37,152 nt of DNA from an uncultured Eubacteriales bacterium (GTDB lineage Bacteria; Bacillota; Clostridia; Oscillospirales; Oscillospiraceae). The position numbers and the translations under genes were made by a program. Position 1 is the stretch's first letter. Each line of letters starts with the position of its first letter. The stretch is from the NCBI GenBank assembly GCA_900549475.1, contig UROF01000025.1, positions 1 to 37,152 of the forward strand. The letters are read 5' to 3'. The notes under the pieces were generated by a model that was not told the DNA's origin, ran no database searches, and saw only the letters and a program-made list of their open reading frames with translations. This document shows positions 30,406 to 37,152 of the stretch, piece after piece.

Positions 30406-31500
30406 TTACTCCTTTGTATCGTATCGGTCTTCCTTATAGCTGCGGCCTCGGGCATAGGGACGATCTCCCACACGGCCGGCCTCATTGGTGGAGACCTTTT
30501 TCTCCGGGGACTTCTGGGGCTGCTTCTTGGGTTTCTTTCCCTCCAGCTCCTTCAGTTCGGCGGCCCGTTTCTTGGCCTCCTCCATGCGGAGCTGACGGGC
30601 GGCGTCCCGCTTGGCGGCACGCTCCTCCTCCTCAGCGGTGATCTTCTTGGTATAGAACTTGCCGAGCAGTGCCTCCTGGACCATGGCAAACACACTGTTG
30701 GCAATCCAGTAGATGCCCAGGCCTGCCGGCATGATAAAGCCGATCCACAGGGACATCAGGGGCATCATCAGGTTCATGGCCTTCATGCTGCCCTGCTGCT
30801 GGGTCTGGCCGTTGCTGGCCATGGTGACGACGCTCATCACATAGCTGAGGACGGCGGAGATAATGGGAATCAGCATCACGCCGATAAAGGCCCAGGAGAA
30901 GCTGAAGCCCTCCTTGATGATCTCCGAGGGGATCTTGGACAGATCCAGACCCAGGAAGCTGTAGTTGACGTTGATCAGTCCGTCGTAGGAGCCCTGGAAG
31001 TTCTCCCAGTGCTGGGAGATGAACTGGGACAGGCCCAGCTGCTCATAGGCGCCGTAGCTGCTGCCGGCCATGGTGGGGGTATAACCCAGCGTCATGGCGG
31101 TTTCCCGCAGGGCGTCGCAGGCCTCCTGGCTCAGACCCATGAAGTGGGTGATGGGCATACGGATGACAGAGTTCAGAGGGATCAGGATGAACAGGGGCAG
31201 GAAGGACCACAGGCAGCCCCCCATGGGGTTGATCCCTTCCTCCTGGTAGAGCTTCTGCAGCTCCTCGTTGAATTTCTGCTGATTTTTGGCGTACTGCTTC
31301 TGCAGCTCCTGCTGCTTGCTGCTCAGCCGGCCCATACGGACCATGCTGCGCTTGGATTTCATCTGGAAGGGCAGCACCACCAGCTTCACCACCAGGCCGA
31401 AGAGGATGATGGAAATGCCGTAGGAGCCGGTAAAGGCGTACAGCCAGCGCAGCAGCGCCGCAAAGGGCACGGTAATGATGTTGCCGAGGGCAGAAAACAT
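30406..31500 (-). CDS. yidC: Membrane protein insertase YidC
   Basis: 364 residues, the short Gram-positive (Oxa1-like) form. Segments: a first helix (about 22-44) with 'GSYGISIILFGLVVKLVVLP', a cytoplasmic basic hairpin (about 45-85, 'QKQYAKNQQKFNEELQKLYQ'), 'GGCLWSFLPLFILIPLNSVI' near 95, later helices at about 205-235 and 250-295, and a long, highly charged cytoplasmic tail (about 300-364) that may bind ribosomes. It inserts and folds membrane proteins alone or with SecYEG. No lipobox is visible. ATG start with GGAGG 9 bases upstream. In the rpmH-rnpA-yidD-yidC-khpB cluster. Confidence 0.95.
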   Translation of the reverse strand: MFSALGNIITVPFAALLRWLYAFTGSYGISIILFGLVVKLVVLPFQMKSKRSMVRMGRLSSKQQELQKQYAKNQQKFNEELQKLYQEEGINPMGGCLWSFLPLFILIPLNSVIRMPITHFMGLSQEACDALRETAMTLGYTPTMAGSSYGAYEQLGLSQFISQHWENFQGSYDGLINVNYSFLGLDLSKIPSEIIKEGFSFSWAFIGVMLIPIISAVLSYVMSVVTMASNGQTQQQGSMKAMNLMMPLMSLWIGFIMPAGLGIYWIANSVFAMVQEALLGKFYTKKITAEEEERAAKRDAARQLRMEEAKKRAAELKELEGKKPKKQPQKSPEKKVSTNEAGRVGDRPYARGRSYKEDRYDTKE

Positions 31501-31580
31501 TGCTTATTTCCTCCGGTCGATTCAATTGTTGGCAGGCGGAGACAGAGCCGCGGCATCCTCCGGAGAGGACAGCGGCCTTG

Positions 31581-31805
31581 TCAGGGAACAGGGTCGTAGA
31601 GATCCCCCTTGTAAAAGGGGTGGCATCGCAAAAAGCGCTTCAGAGCCAGGAAGCCCCCTTTCAGGGGGCCGTACTTCTCGATGGCTTCCACCGCGTATTG
31701 GGAACAGGTGGGAATAAAGCGGCACCGGGGCGGGAGACAGGGTGAGATCTGGCGCTGGTAGAACCGGATGGCCCCCAGCATCAGCTTTTTCAGCAGGCCT
31801 TTCAT
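31581..31805 (-). CDS. yidD: Membrane protein insertion efficiency factor YidD
   Basis: 74 residues with the family's conserved core 'AIRFYQRQISPCLPPRCRFI' and 'PTCSQYAVEAIEKYGPLKGG'; an amphipathic N-terminal helix precedes it. It acts at the membrane near the Sec/YidC path. The start overlaps the rnpA stop codon by 4 bases (ATGA), so the two are translationally coupled. Confidence 0.95.
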   Translation of the reverse strand: MKGLLKKLMLGAIRFYQRQISPCLPPRCRFIPTCSQYAVEAIEKYGPLKGGFLALKRFLRCHPFYKGDLYDPVP

Positions 31806-32149
31806 CCCTCCGCCTCCTCCGCAAGCCCCAGCTGCCGGCAGGCCTTGTCAAAGGCGGCGGTGAGCTTGGGCCAGGGGGCGGTGAGGCAGCGGGTCCGGGC
31901 CACCAGCACGATATCATAGCCCTGGGCCATGTGGGGCTGGGCCAGACGGTAGACCTCCCTGAGGCGGCGGCGGGCCCGGTTGCGGACCACGGCTCCCCCC
32001 AGCTTGGTGCTGACAGTGACCCCCAGACGGTTGTGGTCCAGGCGGTTTTTCCGGCAGTACACCACCACCATAGGCGTTACCGCCGAGCGGCCCTTGCTGT
32101 ACATCCGGCGGAACACATGATTCTCTTTGATGGTCACCGTCTTTTTCAC
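31802..32149 (-). CDS. rnpA: Ribonuclease P protein component
   Basis: 115 residues; the protein cofactor of RNase P, which matures the 5' ends of tRNAs. The RNR motif 'RNRARRRLREVYR' (about 56-68) and the preceding 'RLGVTVSTKLGGAV' strand are diagnostic, as is the N-terminal 'IKENHVFRRMYSKGRS'. It begins with GTG at 32147-32149. rpmH precedes it by 142 bases containing two hairpins; yidD follows with a 4-base overlap. Confidence 0.95.
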   Translation of the reverse strand: MKKTVTIKENHVFRRMYSKGRSAVTPMVVVYCRKNRLDHNRLGVTVSTKLGGAVVRNRARRRLREVYRLAQPHMAQGYDIVLVARTRCLTAPWPKLTAAFDKACRQLGLAEEAEG

Positions 32150-32195
32150 GGCTTACTTCACCTTCCCGGCTGATCTGGCAGTAAGATCCGGGCAG

Positions 32196-32254
32196 TTTGT
32201 CCTATTTTGGGACAAAGCGCCCAAGGGACGGCAGGAAAACCACCTTGCCGTCCC
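32196..32254 (-). promoter_or_regulatory. Two stable hairpins between rpmH and rnpA
   Basis: TTTGTCC / GGACAAA (32196-32202 / 32210-32216) and a 9-bp perfect stem GGGACGGCA / TGCCGTCCC (32225-32233 / 32246-32254). Neither is followed by a clear T run on the minus strand. They fit an RNA-processing or partial-termination site that lowers rnpA relative to rpmH; this is inference. Confidence 0.5.
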
Positions 32255-32291
32255 TCTTGATCTATCTATTTGCGATGCAAACTCCGCGGCC

Positions 32292-32426
32292 TCAATGGGT
32301 CAGGCGGGCGCGGCCCTTGGCGCGGCGGCGGGAGAGGACCTTCCGGCCGTTGGCAGTTCTCATCCGCTTGCGGAAACCGTGCTCCTTGGAGCGCTGGCGC
32401 TTCTTGGGCTGATAGGTACGGAACAT
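32292..32426 (-). CDS. rpmH: Ribosomal protein L34
   Basis: 44 residues, standard length: 'MFRTYQPKKRQRSKEHGFRK' then 'RMRTANGRKVLSRRRAKGRA'. I set the start at the ATG at 32424-32426, seven bases after AGGAGGTG; an in-frame ATG six bases upstream is too close to the ribosome binding site. Large-subunit protein binding 23S rRNA. First gene of the leftward cluster, driven by a consensus promoter. Confidence 0.97.
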   Translation of the reverse strand: MFRTYQPKKRQRSKEHGFRKRMRTANGRKVLSRRRAKGRARLTH

Positions 32427-32550
32427 TTGCATACACCTCCTACTTTTCTTTGCTGCGGCGCCAAAAGGCCCCGCTACTCGACGGCGGGCGGACAGGATGT
32501 CCCACCCCGCAGTTGATGAAATCAGGCCCGTCTTACGACAAGCATCAGTT

Positions 32551-32579
32551 ATTATACATAAAAAAGAAACCTGTGTCAA
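32551..32579 (-). promoter_or_regulatory. Sigma-A promoter of the rpmH-rnpA-yidD-yidC-khpB cluster
   Basis: On the minus strand TTGACA (32574-32579), 17-bp spacer, TATAAT (32551-32556): full consensus. Confidence 0.93.
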
Positions 32580-32736
32580 TAAAAACTTCTGAAATCTCCC
32601 GTCTTTTCCCAAAAATCCCCACCTTTTGCGAACAAAAGAAAAATTATACAAAATCTAGTGGTTTTTATCCCAAGAGAAACACCAGATATGGCCTTTTTTC
32701 CCGCCAAAAAATTTATCTTATTATTAGAATATGTAT

Positions 32737-32765
32737 TTGCATTTATGACTGTTTTTTGGTATACT
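32737..32765 (+). promoter_or_regulatory. Promoter of dnaA
   Basis: TTGCAT (32737-32742), 17-bp spacer, TATACT (32760-32765). The leader to the dnaA start codon is about 165 bases. Confidence 0.75.
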
Positions 32766-32783
32766 GGTTAGGGTATTTTCGCC

Positions 32784-32828
32784 GCGGACCGGAGACATCA
32801 CCGCCGGTCCGCCTCTTTTGGGGCGGAC
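32784..32828 (+). promoter_or_regulatory. Mutually exclusive hairpins in the dnaA leader
   Basis: Hairpin 1: GCGGACCGG (32784-32792) pairs with CCGGTCCGC (32804-32812), followed by CTCTTTT. Hairpin 2: GTCCGCC (32807-32813) pairs with GGCGGAC (32822-32828). They share 32807-32812, so only one can form. This resembles an attenuator or antiterminator layout. Confidence 0.5.
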
Positions 32829-32938
32829 ACAGGGGGTACGGCCGCGGCGGCGGACGGGCGGATGCGCCGCTGTATGCCGGCGCCGGACAGCCTCCGCTTT
32901 TGTTTGACGTACTACACACAGAGAAAGGGAGAGCTTCT

Positions 32939-34252
32939 ATGCAATCTGTTTCCGATATCTGGTCCATGATATTGGCCAGACTCCGGGAGGAGCTGTCGGA
33001 GACCACCATCAAGACCTGGTTTGACGACACTACGGTGGTGGCCCTGGAGGGGGATACCCTGGTGCTCCACTGTCCCAACGACTTCAAGCGCACCAATATC
33101 CAGGACCGGTTCCTCACCAATATCGAGGCGGGACTCAAGGACATCTTCTCCTCCGACATGACGGTAAGGCTTCTGGACGATGAGGGGCTGCGCCGCTACC
33201 AGAATCAGGAGGAGCAAAAGCCTACCTCCCTGATGGAGAGCGGGGAGTTCACCTTCGAGACCTTCGTGGTGGGCCCCTCCAACAAGCTGGCCTGCTCCGC
33301 CGCCCGGGCGGTGGCTGACGCTCCCGGCCAGCACTACAACCCCCTCTTCATTTACGGCGACTCGGGACTGGGCAAGACCCACCTCCTCTACGCCATCGCC
33401 CATGTGATCCGGCAGAACAACCGCAATGCCAGGATCGTATACATCAAGGGCGACGAATTCATCAACGACTTCATCGAATCTGTCCGTACCGGTAAGGCCG
33501 GCGATTTCCGCACCAAATACCGGGAAGCGGACCTGATGCTGGTGGACGATATCCAGTTCGTGGCCGGCAAGGTGGAGACCCAGAATGAATTCTTCCACAC
33601 CTTCAACACCCTCTACGAGAGCAAAAAGCAGATCGTCCTCACCTCCGACCGGCCGCCTCACGAGATGGCCCAGCTGGATGACCGTCTGCGGACCCGTTTT
33701 GAATGGGGCCTGCTGGTAGACGTACAGCCGCCGGATCTGGAGACCCGCATCGCCATCATCAAGAACAAGGCGGTGCAGCTGGGCTTCGTCCTCACCGACG
33801 AGATCGCCGCCTACATCGCCTCCAAGATCACCGCCAACGTCCGGCAGCTGGAGGGCACCGTGAAAAAGATCAAGGCCTTCCGAGATCTGGAGGGCAGTGA
33901 GATCGACAAGCACGCCGTGGACCGGGCCATCCAGGATATGAGCAAGTCCAACGAGTTCATCATCACCCCTGACAGCATCATCAAGGAGATCTGCCGGTAC
34001 TTCCGGCTGGAGGAGGACCAGATCCGCGGTCAGTCCCGCAGCCGTGACTGCGTCAACGCCCGTCAGATCGCCATGTATCTCATCCGGCGGATGACCAGCA
34101 ACTCCCTCAGCGACACCGGTATGGAATTCAGCGGCCGGGATCACACCACCGTTCTCCACTCCATTGAGCAGGTGGAGAAGAAAATGAAGAAAGATCCTGC
34201 CTTCGCTGAGACCGTGAAAGCCATCATCACCAACATCAACTCCAAGAAATAA
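32939..34252 (+). CDS. dnaA: Chromosomal replication initiator DnaA
   Basis: 437 residues, all four domains present. Domain I (1-80) starts 'MQSVSDIWSMILARLREELS'. A short linker (about 81-103) is domain II. The AAA+ domain III has Walker A GDSGLGKT (140-147), Walker B LMLVDD (199-204) and the arginine-rich sensor region. Domain IV (about 345-437) carries the DnaA signature 'RSRDCVNARQIAMYLIRRMT' and 'SGRDHTTVLHS', which binds TTATCCACA boxes. I chose the ATG at 32939 (AAAGGGAG about 8 bases upstream); the open frame extends much further 5' but only through promoter and rpmH sequence. Domain II is short for a Gram-positive DnaA. Origin boxes follow directly. Confidence 0.98.
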   Translation: MQSVSDIWSMILARLREELSETTIKTWFDDTTVVALEGDTLVLHCPNDFKRTNIQDRFLTNIEAGLKDIFSSDMTVRLLDDEGLRRYQNQEEQKPTSLMESGEFTFETFVVGPSNKLACSAARAVADAPGQHYNPLFIYGDSGLGKTHLLYAIAHVIRQNNRNARIVYIKGDEFINDFIESVRTGKAGDFRTKYREADLMLVDDIQFVAGKVETQNEFFHTFNTLYESKKQIVLTSDRPPHEMAQLDDRLRTRFEWGLLVDVQPPDLETRIAIIKNKAVQLGFVLTDEIAAYIASKITANVRQLEGTVKKIKAFRDLEGSEIDKHAVDRAIQDMSKSNEFIITPDSIIKEICRYFRLEEDQIRGQSRSRDCVNARQIAMYLIRRMTSNSLSDTGMEFSGRDHTTVLHSIEQVEKKMKKDPAFAETVKAIITNINSKK

Positions 34253-34261
34253 AACCCTCAC

Positions 34262-34485
34262 CTGGAGTTATCAACATTTTCCCCTAAATTTTCCACCGAT
34301 TCCACAAAAAGTTTTCCACAGGGCCTGTGGACAATCCATCCATCCCCGGCACCTGTGGAAACCGGTGGACAAGCATCCCCATTTTCCACACCCCCGTGTG
34401 GAGCCGCAATCCCTTGTCCTTCAACAGCTTTCGCAGCTTATCCACAAATTTTTTCTCTACTGCCCCTACTACTGAAAAATATAAC
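34262..34485. other. Replication origin oriC (dnaA-dnaN intergenic)
   Basis: Nine DnaA-box-like sites. Plus strand: TTATCAACA (34268), TTTTCCACC (34289), GATTCCACA (34298), TTTTCCACA (34312), TTTTCCACA (34382) and consensus TTATCCACA (34438-34446). Minus strand: TTGTCCACA (34326-34334), GTTTCCACA (34354-34362), TTGTCCACC (34364-34372). Some pairs face each other. The consensus box is followed by an AT-rich run and then CTACTACT (34466-34473) and AAAAATATAAC. That order (box, spacer, CTA repeats) matches the DnaA-trio unwinding element described in Bacillus subtilis. Confidence 0.9.
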
Positions 34486-34546
34486 AGTTTATGCTTCTGT
34501 ACGGCACATTATTCCTTCTGCCGGCAGAAAGAAAGGAATACAGCCC

Positions 34547-35656
34547 ATGAAATTTTCCTGTGAAAAAGCCCTTCTGCTGTCAGCGGTCAACACCGCTTCC
34601 CGGGCCGTGTCCGCCAAAAGCTCCATTCCTGCCCTGGAAGGCCTTCTGCTGGAGGCAGACAACGGCCTCACCGTCTCCGGCTACAACATGCAGACCGGTA
34701 TCCGGACCAAAGTGGCCGCCGATGTCACCGAGGGAGGTTCACTTGTCCTCAGTGCACGGCTGTTCGGCGACATGATCCGCCGCCTGCCCGACGACGTGGT
34801 GGTGTTCGCCTCCGATAAAAATATGAATGTAAAGCTGACCTGCGGCGACGCTTCCTACGATCTTTCCGCCATTTCTGCCGCCGATTATCCCGAATTGCCC
34901 GAGGTAGAGGACCAATTTTCCTTCCAGATCCAGCAAAAAGTGCTGCGGGCCATGATCGGCGAGACCTCTTTCGCCGTATCCACCAACGAGGCCCGGCCGG
35001 TCCACACCGGTTCCCTCTTTGAAATCGGGGAAAAAGGCCTGACCATGGTGGCGGTGGACGGATTCCGTCTGGCCCTGCGCCGGGAACCTGTGGAAAAAGT
35101 CGACGGCGGCGCCTTCTCCTTCGTAGCCCCCGGCTCCGCCCTCAGTGAAGTGGAAAAAATCTGCGACGACACCGAGGATCTGGCTGCCGTCACCCTGGGC
35201 AACCGCCACCTCCTCTTTGAGGTCGGCCCCACCCAGCTGATCTGCCGCCGGCTGGAGGGAGAGTTCCTGGACTACAAGACCGCCATCCCCCGGGCCAATC
35301 CTATCCACATCGTTGTGGATACCAAGACCATGATCGCCTCCATCGACCGGGTCAGCGTGGTGATCTCCGACAAGCAGAAGAGCCCCGTCCGGTGTCTTTT
35401 TGGGGAGGACAAAGTCTCCCTCTCCGCCAAGACCGCCAACGGCGAGGCCAAGGATGTATGCAAGATTTCCGGCGACGGGAATAACCTGGAGATCGGCTTC
35501 AATAACCGCTATCTGCTGGAGGCCCTGAAGTACTGCCCGGCGGACAGCGTCCGCATGGAGCTGAACACCGGCATCTCCCCCTGCATCATCGTACCCCTGG
35601 AGGGAGAGGAGAATTTCCTCTATATGGTGCTGCCGGTACGGCTGAAAAACAGCTGA
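34547..35656 (+). CDS. dnaN: DNA polymerase III beta subunit (sliding clamp)
   Basis: 369 residues, three repeated clamp domains (about 1-120, 121-245, 246-369), each of the beta-alpha-beta type. Landmarks are 'MKFSCEKALLLSAVNTASRA' at the start, 'VAVDGFRLALRREPV' in domain 2 (the TDGHRLA-equivalent) and a C-terminal 'FLYMVLPVRL' matching the usual MPMR.. end. The ring tethers replicative polymerase and other clamp-binding proteins to DNA. ATG at 34547 with AAAGGA about 9 bases upstream; an upstream in-frame extension would cover oriC and is rejected. Followed by yaaA after 14 bases. Confidence 0.97.
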   Translation: MKFSCEKALLLSAVNTASRAVSAKSSIPALEGLLLEADNGLTVSGYNMQTGIRTKVAADVTEGGSLVLSARLFGDMIRRLPDDVVVFASDKNMNVKLTCGDASYDLSAISAADYPELPEVEDQFSFQIQQKVLRAMIGETSFAVSTNEARPVHTGSLFEIGEKGLTMVAVDGFRLALRREPVEKVDGGAFSFVAPGSALSEVEKICDDTEDLAAVTLGNRHLLFEVGPTQLICRRLEGEFLDYKTAIPRANPIHIVVDTKTMIASIDRVSVVISDKQKSPVRCLFGEDKVSLSAKTANGEAKDVCKISGDGNNLEIGFNNRYLLEALKYCPADSVRMELNTGISPCIIVPLEGEENFLYMVLPVRLKNS

Positions 35657-35670
35657 AAGGGTATACTTTT

Positions 35671-35889
35671 ATGGAAACCATTACCATTACCACGGAATTT
35701 ATCAAACTTCAGGACCTGATGAAATTTGCCGACATGGTATCCTCCGGCGGTGAGGCCAAGGTGCTGATCCAGGAGGGGGAGGTGTCCGTCAACGGAGAGG
35801 TCTGTCTCCAGCGGGGCCGGAAGATCCGGCCGGGGGATGTAGTGTCCTTCCAGGGCGGACAGTACACAGTATCCTATGCGGATCAATAG
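35671..35889 (+). CDS. yaaA: S4-domain protein YaaA (RlbA)
   Basis: 72 residues, one S4-type RNA-binding domain ('FIKLQDLMKFADMVSSGGEA' and 'VSVNGEVCLQRGRKIRPGDV'). It sits in its conserved place between dnaN and recF. It probably has a role in ribosome or RNA function; the exact target is not settled. ATG with AAAGGG upstream. Its end overlaps recF by 14 bases. Confidence 0.93.
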   Translation: METITITTEFIKLQDLMKFADMVSSGGEAKVLIQEGEVSVNGEVCLQRGRKIRPGDVVSFQGGQYTVSYADQ

Positions 35890-36979
35890 TCTGGATCTGG
35901 AGAATTTCCGCAACTATGCCGGGGAACATGTGGATTTCGACCCGGTGTGCAACGTGATCTGGGGGGAGAACGCCCAGGGCAAGACCAACCTGCTGGAGGC
36001 CATCTGCTGCCTGTCCTGTGGAAAATCACCCCGGACCCGGGGGGATCGGGAGCTGATCCGTTTTGACACGGAGGGCTTCCGCATCACCGGACAGATCACC
36101 AGCCGGGACCGGGAATTCGTCAGCCGTATCGAGGCCTTCCGGGGCAAGCGGCGGAAGATCACCGTCAACGGCGTGCCTGCCAAGACCTCCGCGGCCCTGG
36201 GGCAGGTGCTGAGCACCGTTTTCTTTGCCCCAGAGGACCTGCAGATCATCCGTTCCGGTGCGGCGGAGCGGCGGAAATTTATGGATATGTCCCTGTGCCA
36301 GCTGCGGCCGAAGTATGCCGAAGCTCTGGCAGAATATAACCGCCTCCATGAGCACAAGACCCGCATCCTCCGGGACTGCGATGAGCGGCCTGACCTTGTT
36401 TCCACACTGCCGGACTTCAATCTGCGTATGGCGGAGACAGGGGCGGTGCTGATCCACTACCGGGCCAGGTTCGCCGCCATGCTGACGGAGTTTGCCGCGG
36501 CGGCCCATCGGGAGTGCTCCGGAGGGAAGGAGGAGCTTTCTGTCCGGTACCAGACGGTGAAAACCGTAACAGACCCCATGGCGGACTACCGCCAGCTGGT
36601 GGCGCAGCTGCTGGAACACCAGCGGCAGCACCACTATGCGGAAGTTTCCTCCCGTCAGTGCCTGTCGGGACCCCACAAGGACGACTTGGAGGTGCTGCTG
36701 GGGGGCCTGAGCGCCAGGGCCTATGCCTCCCAGGGCCAGACCCGGACGGCGGCGCTGTCTCTGAAGCTGGCGGCACGGGAGATCCACCGGGAGATCCTGG
36801 GGGAGTACCCGGTGCTGCTGCTGGACGATGTGCTCAGTGAGCTGGACCCCAAGCGGCAGGAATTTGTCCTCAACCGCATCAGCGGGGGACAGGTATTTAT
36901 CACCTGCTGTGAGGACGACCGGCTGGGACGGCTCCTTAACGGAAAAGTGTTCCACACCCAGGGGGGAAAGCTGACATAG
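35876..36979 (+). CDS. recF: DNA replication and repair protein RecF
   Basis: 367 residues. SMC/ABC-type ATPase: Walker A GENAQGKT (30-37), the 'LSGPHKDDLEV' ABC signature region and Walker B 'YPVLLLDDVLSELD' (about 315-328). With RecO and RecR it loads RecA at ssDNA gaps. It starts inside yaaA without a clear ribosome binding site, so translation is probably coupled. gyrB, which follows recF in many Bacillota, does not follow within the remaining 170 bases; instead the palindromic repeat family appears. Confidence 0.96.
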   Translation: MRINSLDLENFRNYAGEHVDFDPVCNVIWGENAQGKTNLLEAICCLSCGKSPRTRGDRELIRFDTEGFRITGQITSRDREFVSRIEAFRGKRRKITVNGVPAKTSAALGQVLSTVFFAPEDLQIIRSGAAERRKFMDMSLCQLRPKYAEALAEYNRLHEHKTRILRDCDERPDLVSTLPDFNLRMAETGAVLIHYRARFAAMLTEFAAAAHRECSGGKEELSVRYQTVKTVTDPMADYRQLVAQLLEHQRQHHYAEVSSRQCLSGPHKDDLEVLLGGLSARAYASQGQTRTAALSLKLAAREIHREILGEYPVLLLDDVLSELDPKRQEFVLNRISGGQVFITCCEDDRLGRLLNGKVFHTQGGKLT

Positions 36980-36984
36980 CAAGG

Positions 36985-37152
36985 AGCGGCGCTCCTTTGA
37001 CCAGCGGGCGGGGGCTGTGTGTCCCCAAGCCCCGGGATTTTCTGAAGGGGCCAGCAGTGGCCCTCGACGCTGTTATGCCTCCGGCGGCCCCATTTTTGGA
37101 CGCCCAAAAATGGGGGAAAAAACCGCTGGGGAGACCCCAGACCCCCATATTT
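36985..37152 (+). repeat. Large palindromic intergenic repeat, copy G (left part, cut by the window)
   Basis: Starts after recF with the flank GGCCAGCAGTGGCCCTCGACGCTGT (compare A, D, E) and carries the outer hairpin CCCCATTTTTGG / CCAAAAATGGGG (about 37090-37116), then GAAAAAACCGCTGGGGAGACCCCAGACCCCC. The window ends before the inner GTCCAATCGGAC. Confidence 0.75.

Larger units (their letters stand above)
32427..32938. other. rpmH-dnaA intergenic region
   Basis: No gene. Contains the rpmH promoter (minus), an AT-rich stretch (about 32540-32760), the dnaA promoter and a ~170-base GC-rich dnaA leader with alternative hairpins. Only one weak DnaA-box-like word (TTTATCCCA, 32664-32672) is visible, so the main origin is more likely downstream of dnaA. 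Confidence 0.7.

Noticed and set aside
29563..31599. 678-residue open frame antisense to khpB and yidC
   Set aside because: Spans two well-identified genes on the other strand; no start site and repetitive Leu/Gly/His content.
32582..32760. Main oriC in the rpmH-dnaA gap
   Set aside because: AT-rich, but with only one weak DnaA-box-like word, whereas the dnaA-dnaN gap has nine boxes and a trio-like element. A bipartite origin is not excluded.

Overview
The window is a chromosomal segment from a GC-rich, spore-forming Gram-positive bacterium. It carries the replication-origin gene order of Bacillota (rpmH-rnpA-yidD-yidC-khpB leaving to the left, dnaA-dnaN-yaaA-recF leaving to the right), three sporulation genes (gpr, spoIIP, a spoVAC homologue), AGGAGG-type ribosome binding sites throughout, and a secondary alcohol dehydrogenase of the Clostridium/Thermoanaerobacter type. 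High GC together with these clostridial families suggests an anaerobic gut Oscillospiraceae (Flavonifractor/Oscillibacter/Intestinimonas-like). That placement is inference; no 16S gene is present.

Layout. 1-503: tRNA-Gly(GCC) with its promoter, terminator and tRNA-derived repeats. 543-5202 (minus): topoisomerase IV ParC followed by a YitT transporter, an LUD-domain protein and a lipoprotein, probably one operon. 5203-6528: an XRE repressor/small-protein cassette with overlapping divergent promoters, flanked by two copies of a large intergenic repeat and lying between parC and parE. 6529-8526 (minus): parE. 9024-12401: metG and tatD. 12461-14234: divergent TetR / SDR epimerase pair. 14490-15551: NADP secondary alcohol dehydrogenase with Rex-like operator sites. 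15753-19199: membrane XRE protein, a low-GC GNAT, and a MocR-type regulator divergent from an ECF S-component (probable vitamin B6 uptake). 20005-22752: spoVAC, a frameshifted MATE transporter, and exonuclease III. 23632-27203: rpsT, gpr, a HAD phosphatase and spoIIP. 27596-29291: PadR regulator with an unusual FtsW/RodA-like membrane protein. 29464-32426 (minus): khpB-yidC-yidD-rnpA-rpmH. 32939-36979 (plus): dnaA, oriC (DnaA-box cluster at 34268-34446 with a DnaA-trio-like stretch), dnaN, yaaA, recF.

The most unusual content is not coding. At least six intergenic spaces carry copies of one large (about 300-800 bp) composite repeat. Each complete copy is an imperfect palindrome: inverted arms end inwardly in GTCCAATCGGAC / GTCCGATTGGAC, each arm carries an outer hairpin whose sequence differs between copies while base pairing is kept, and the core includes a conserved CCGCACCGATTACGA. 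No transposase or other ORF is associated with it. It fits a MITE-like element or a structured RNA/DNA family and is the best candidate for something undescribed. Second is the XRE/small-protein switch: two sigma-A promoters, each with the same 12-bp palindrome in its 17-bp spacer, overlap and fire in opposite directions.
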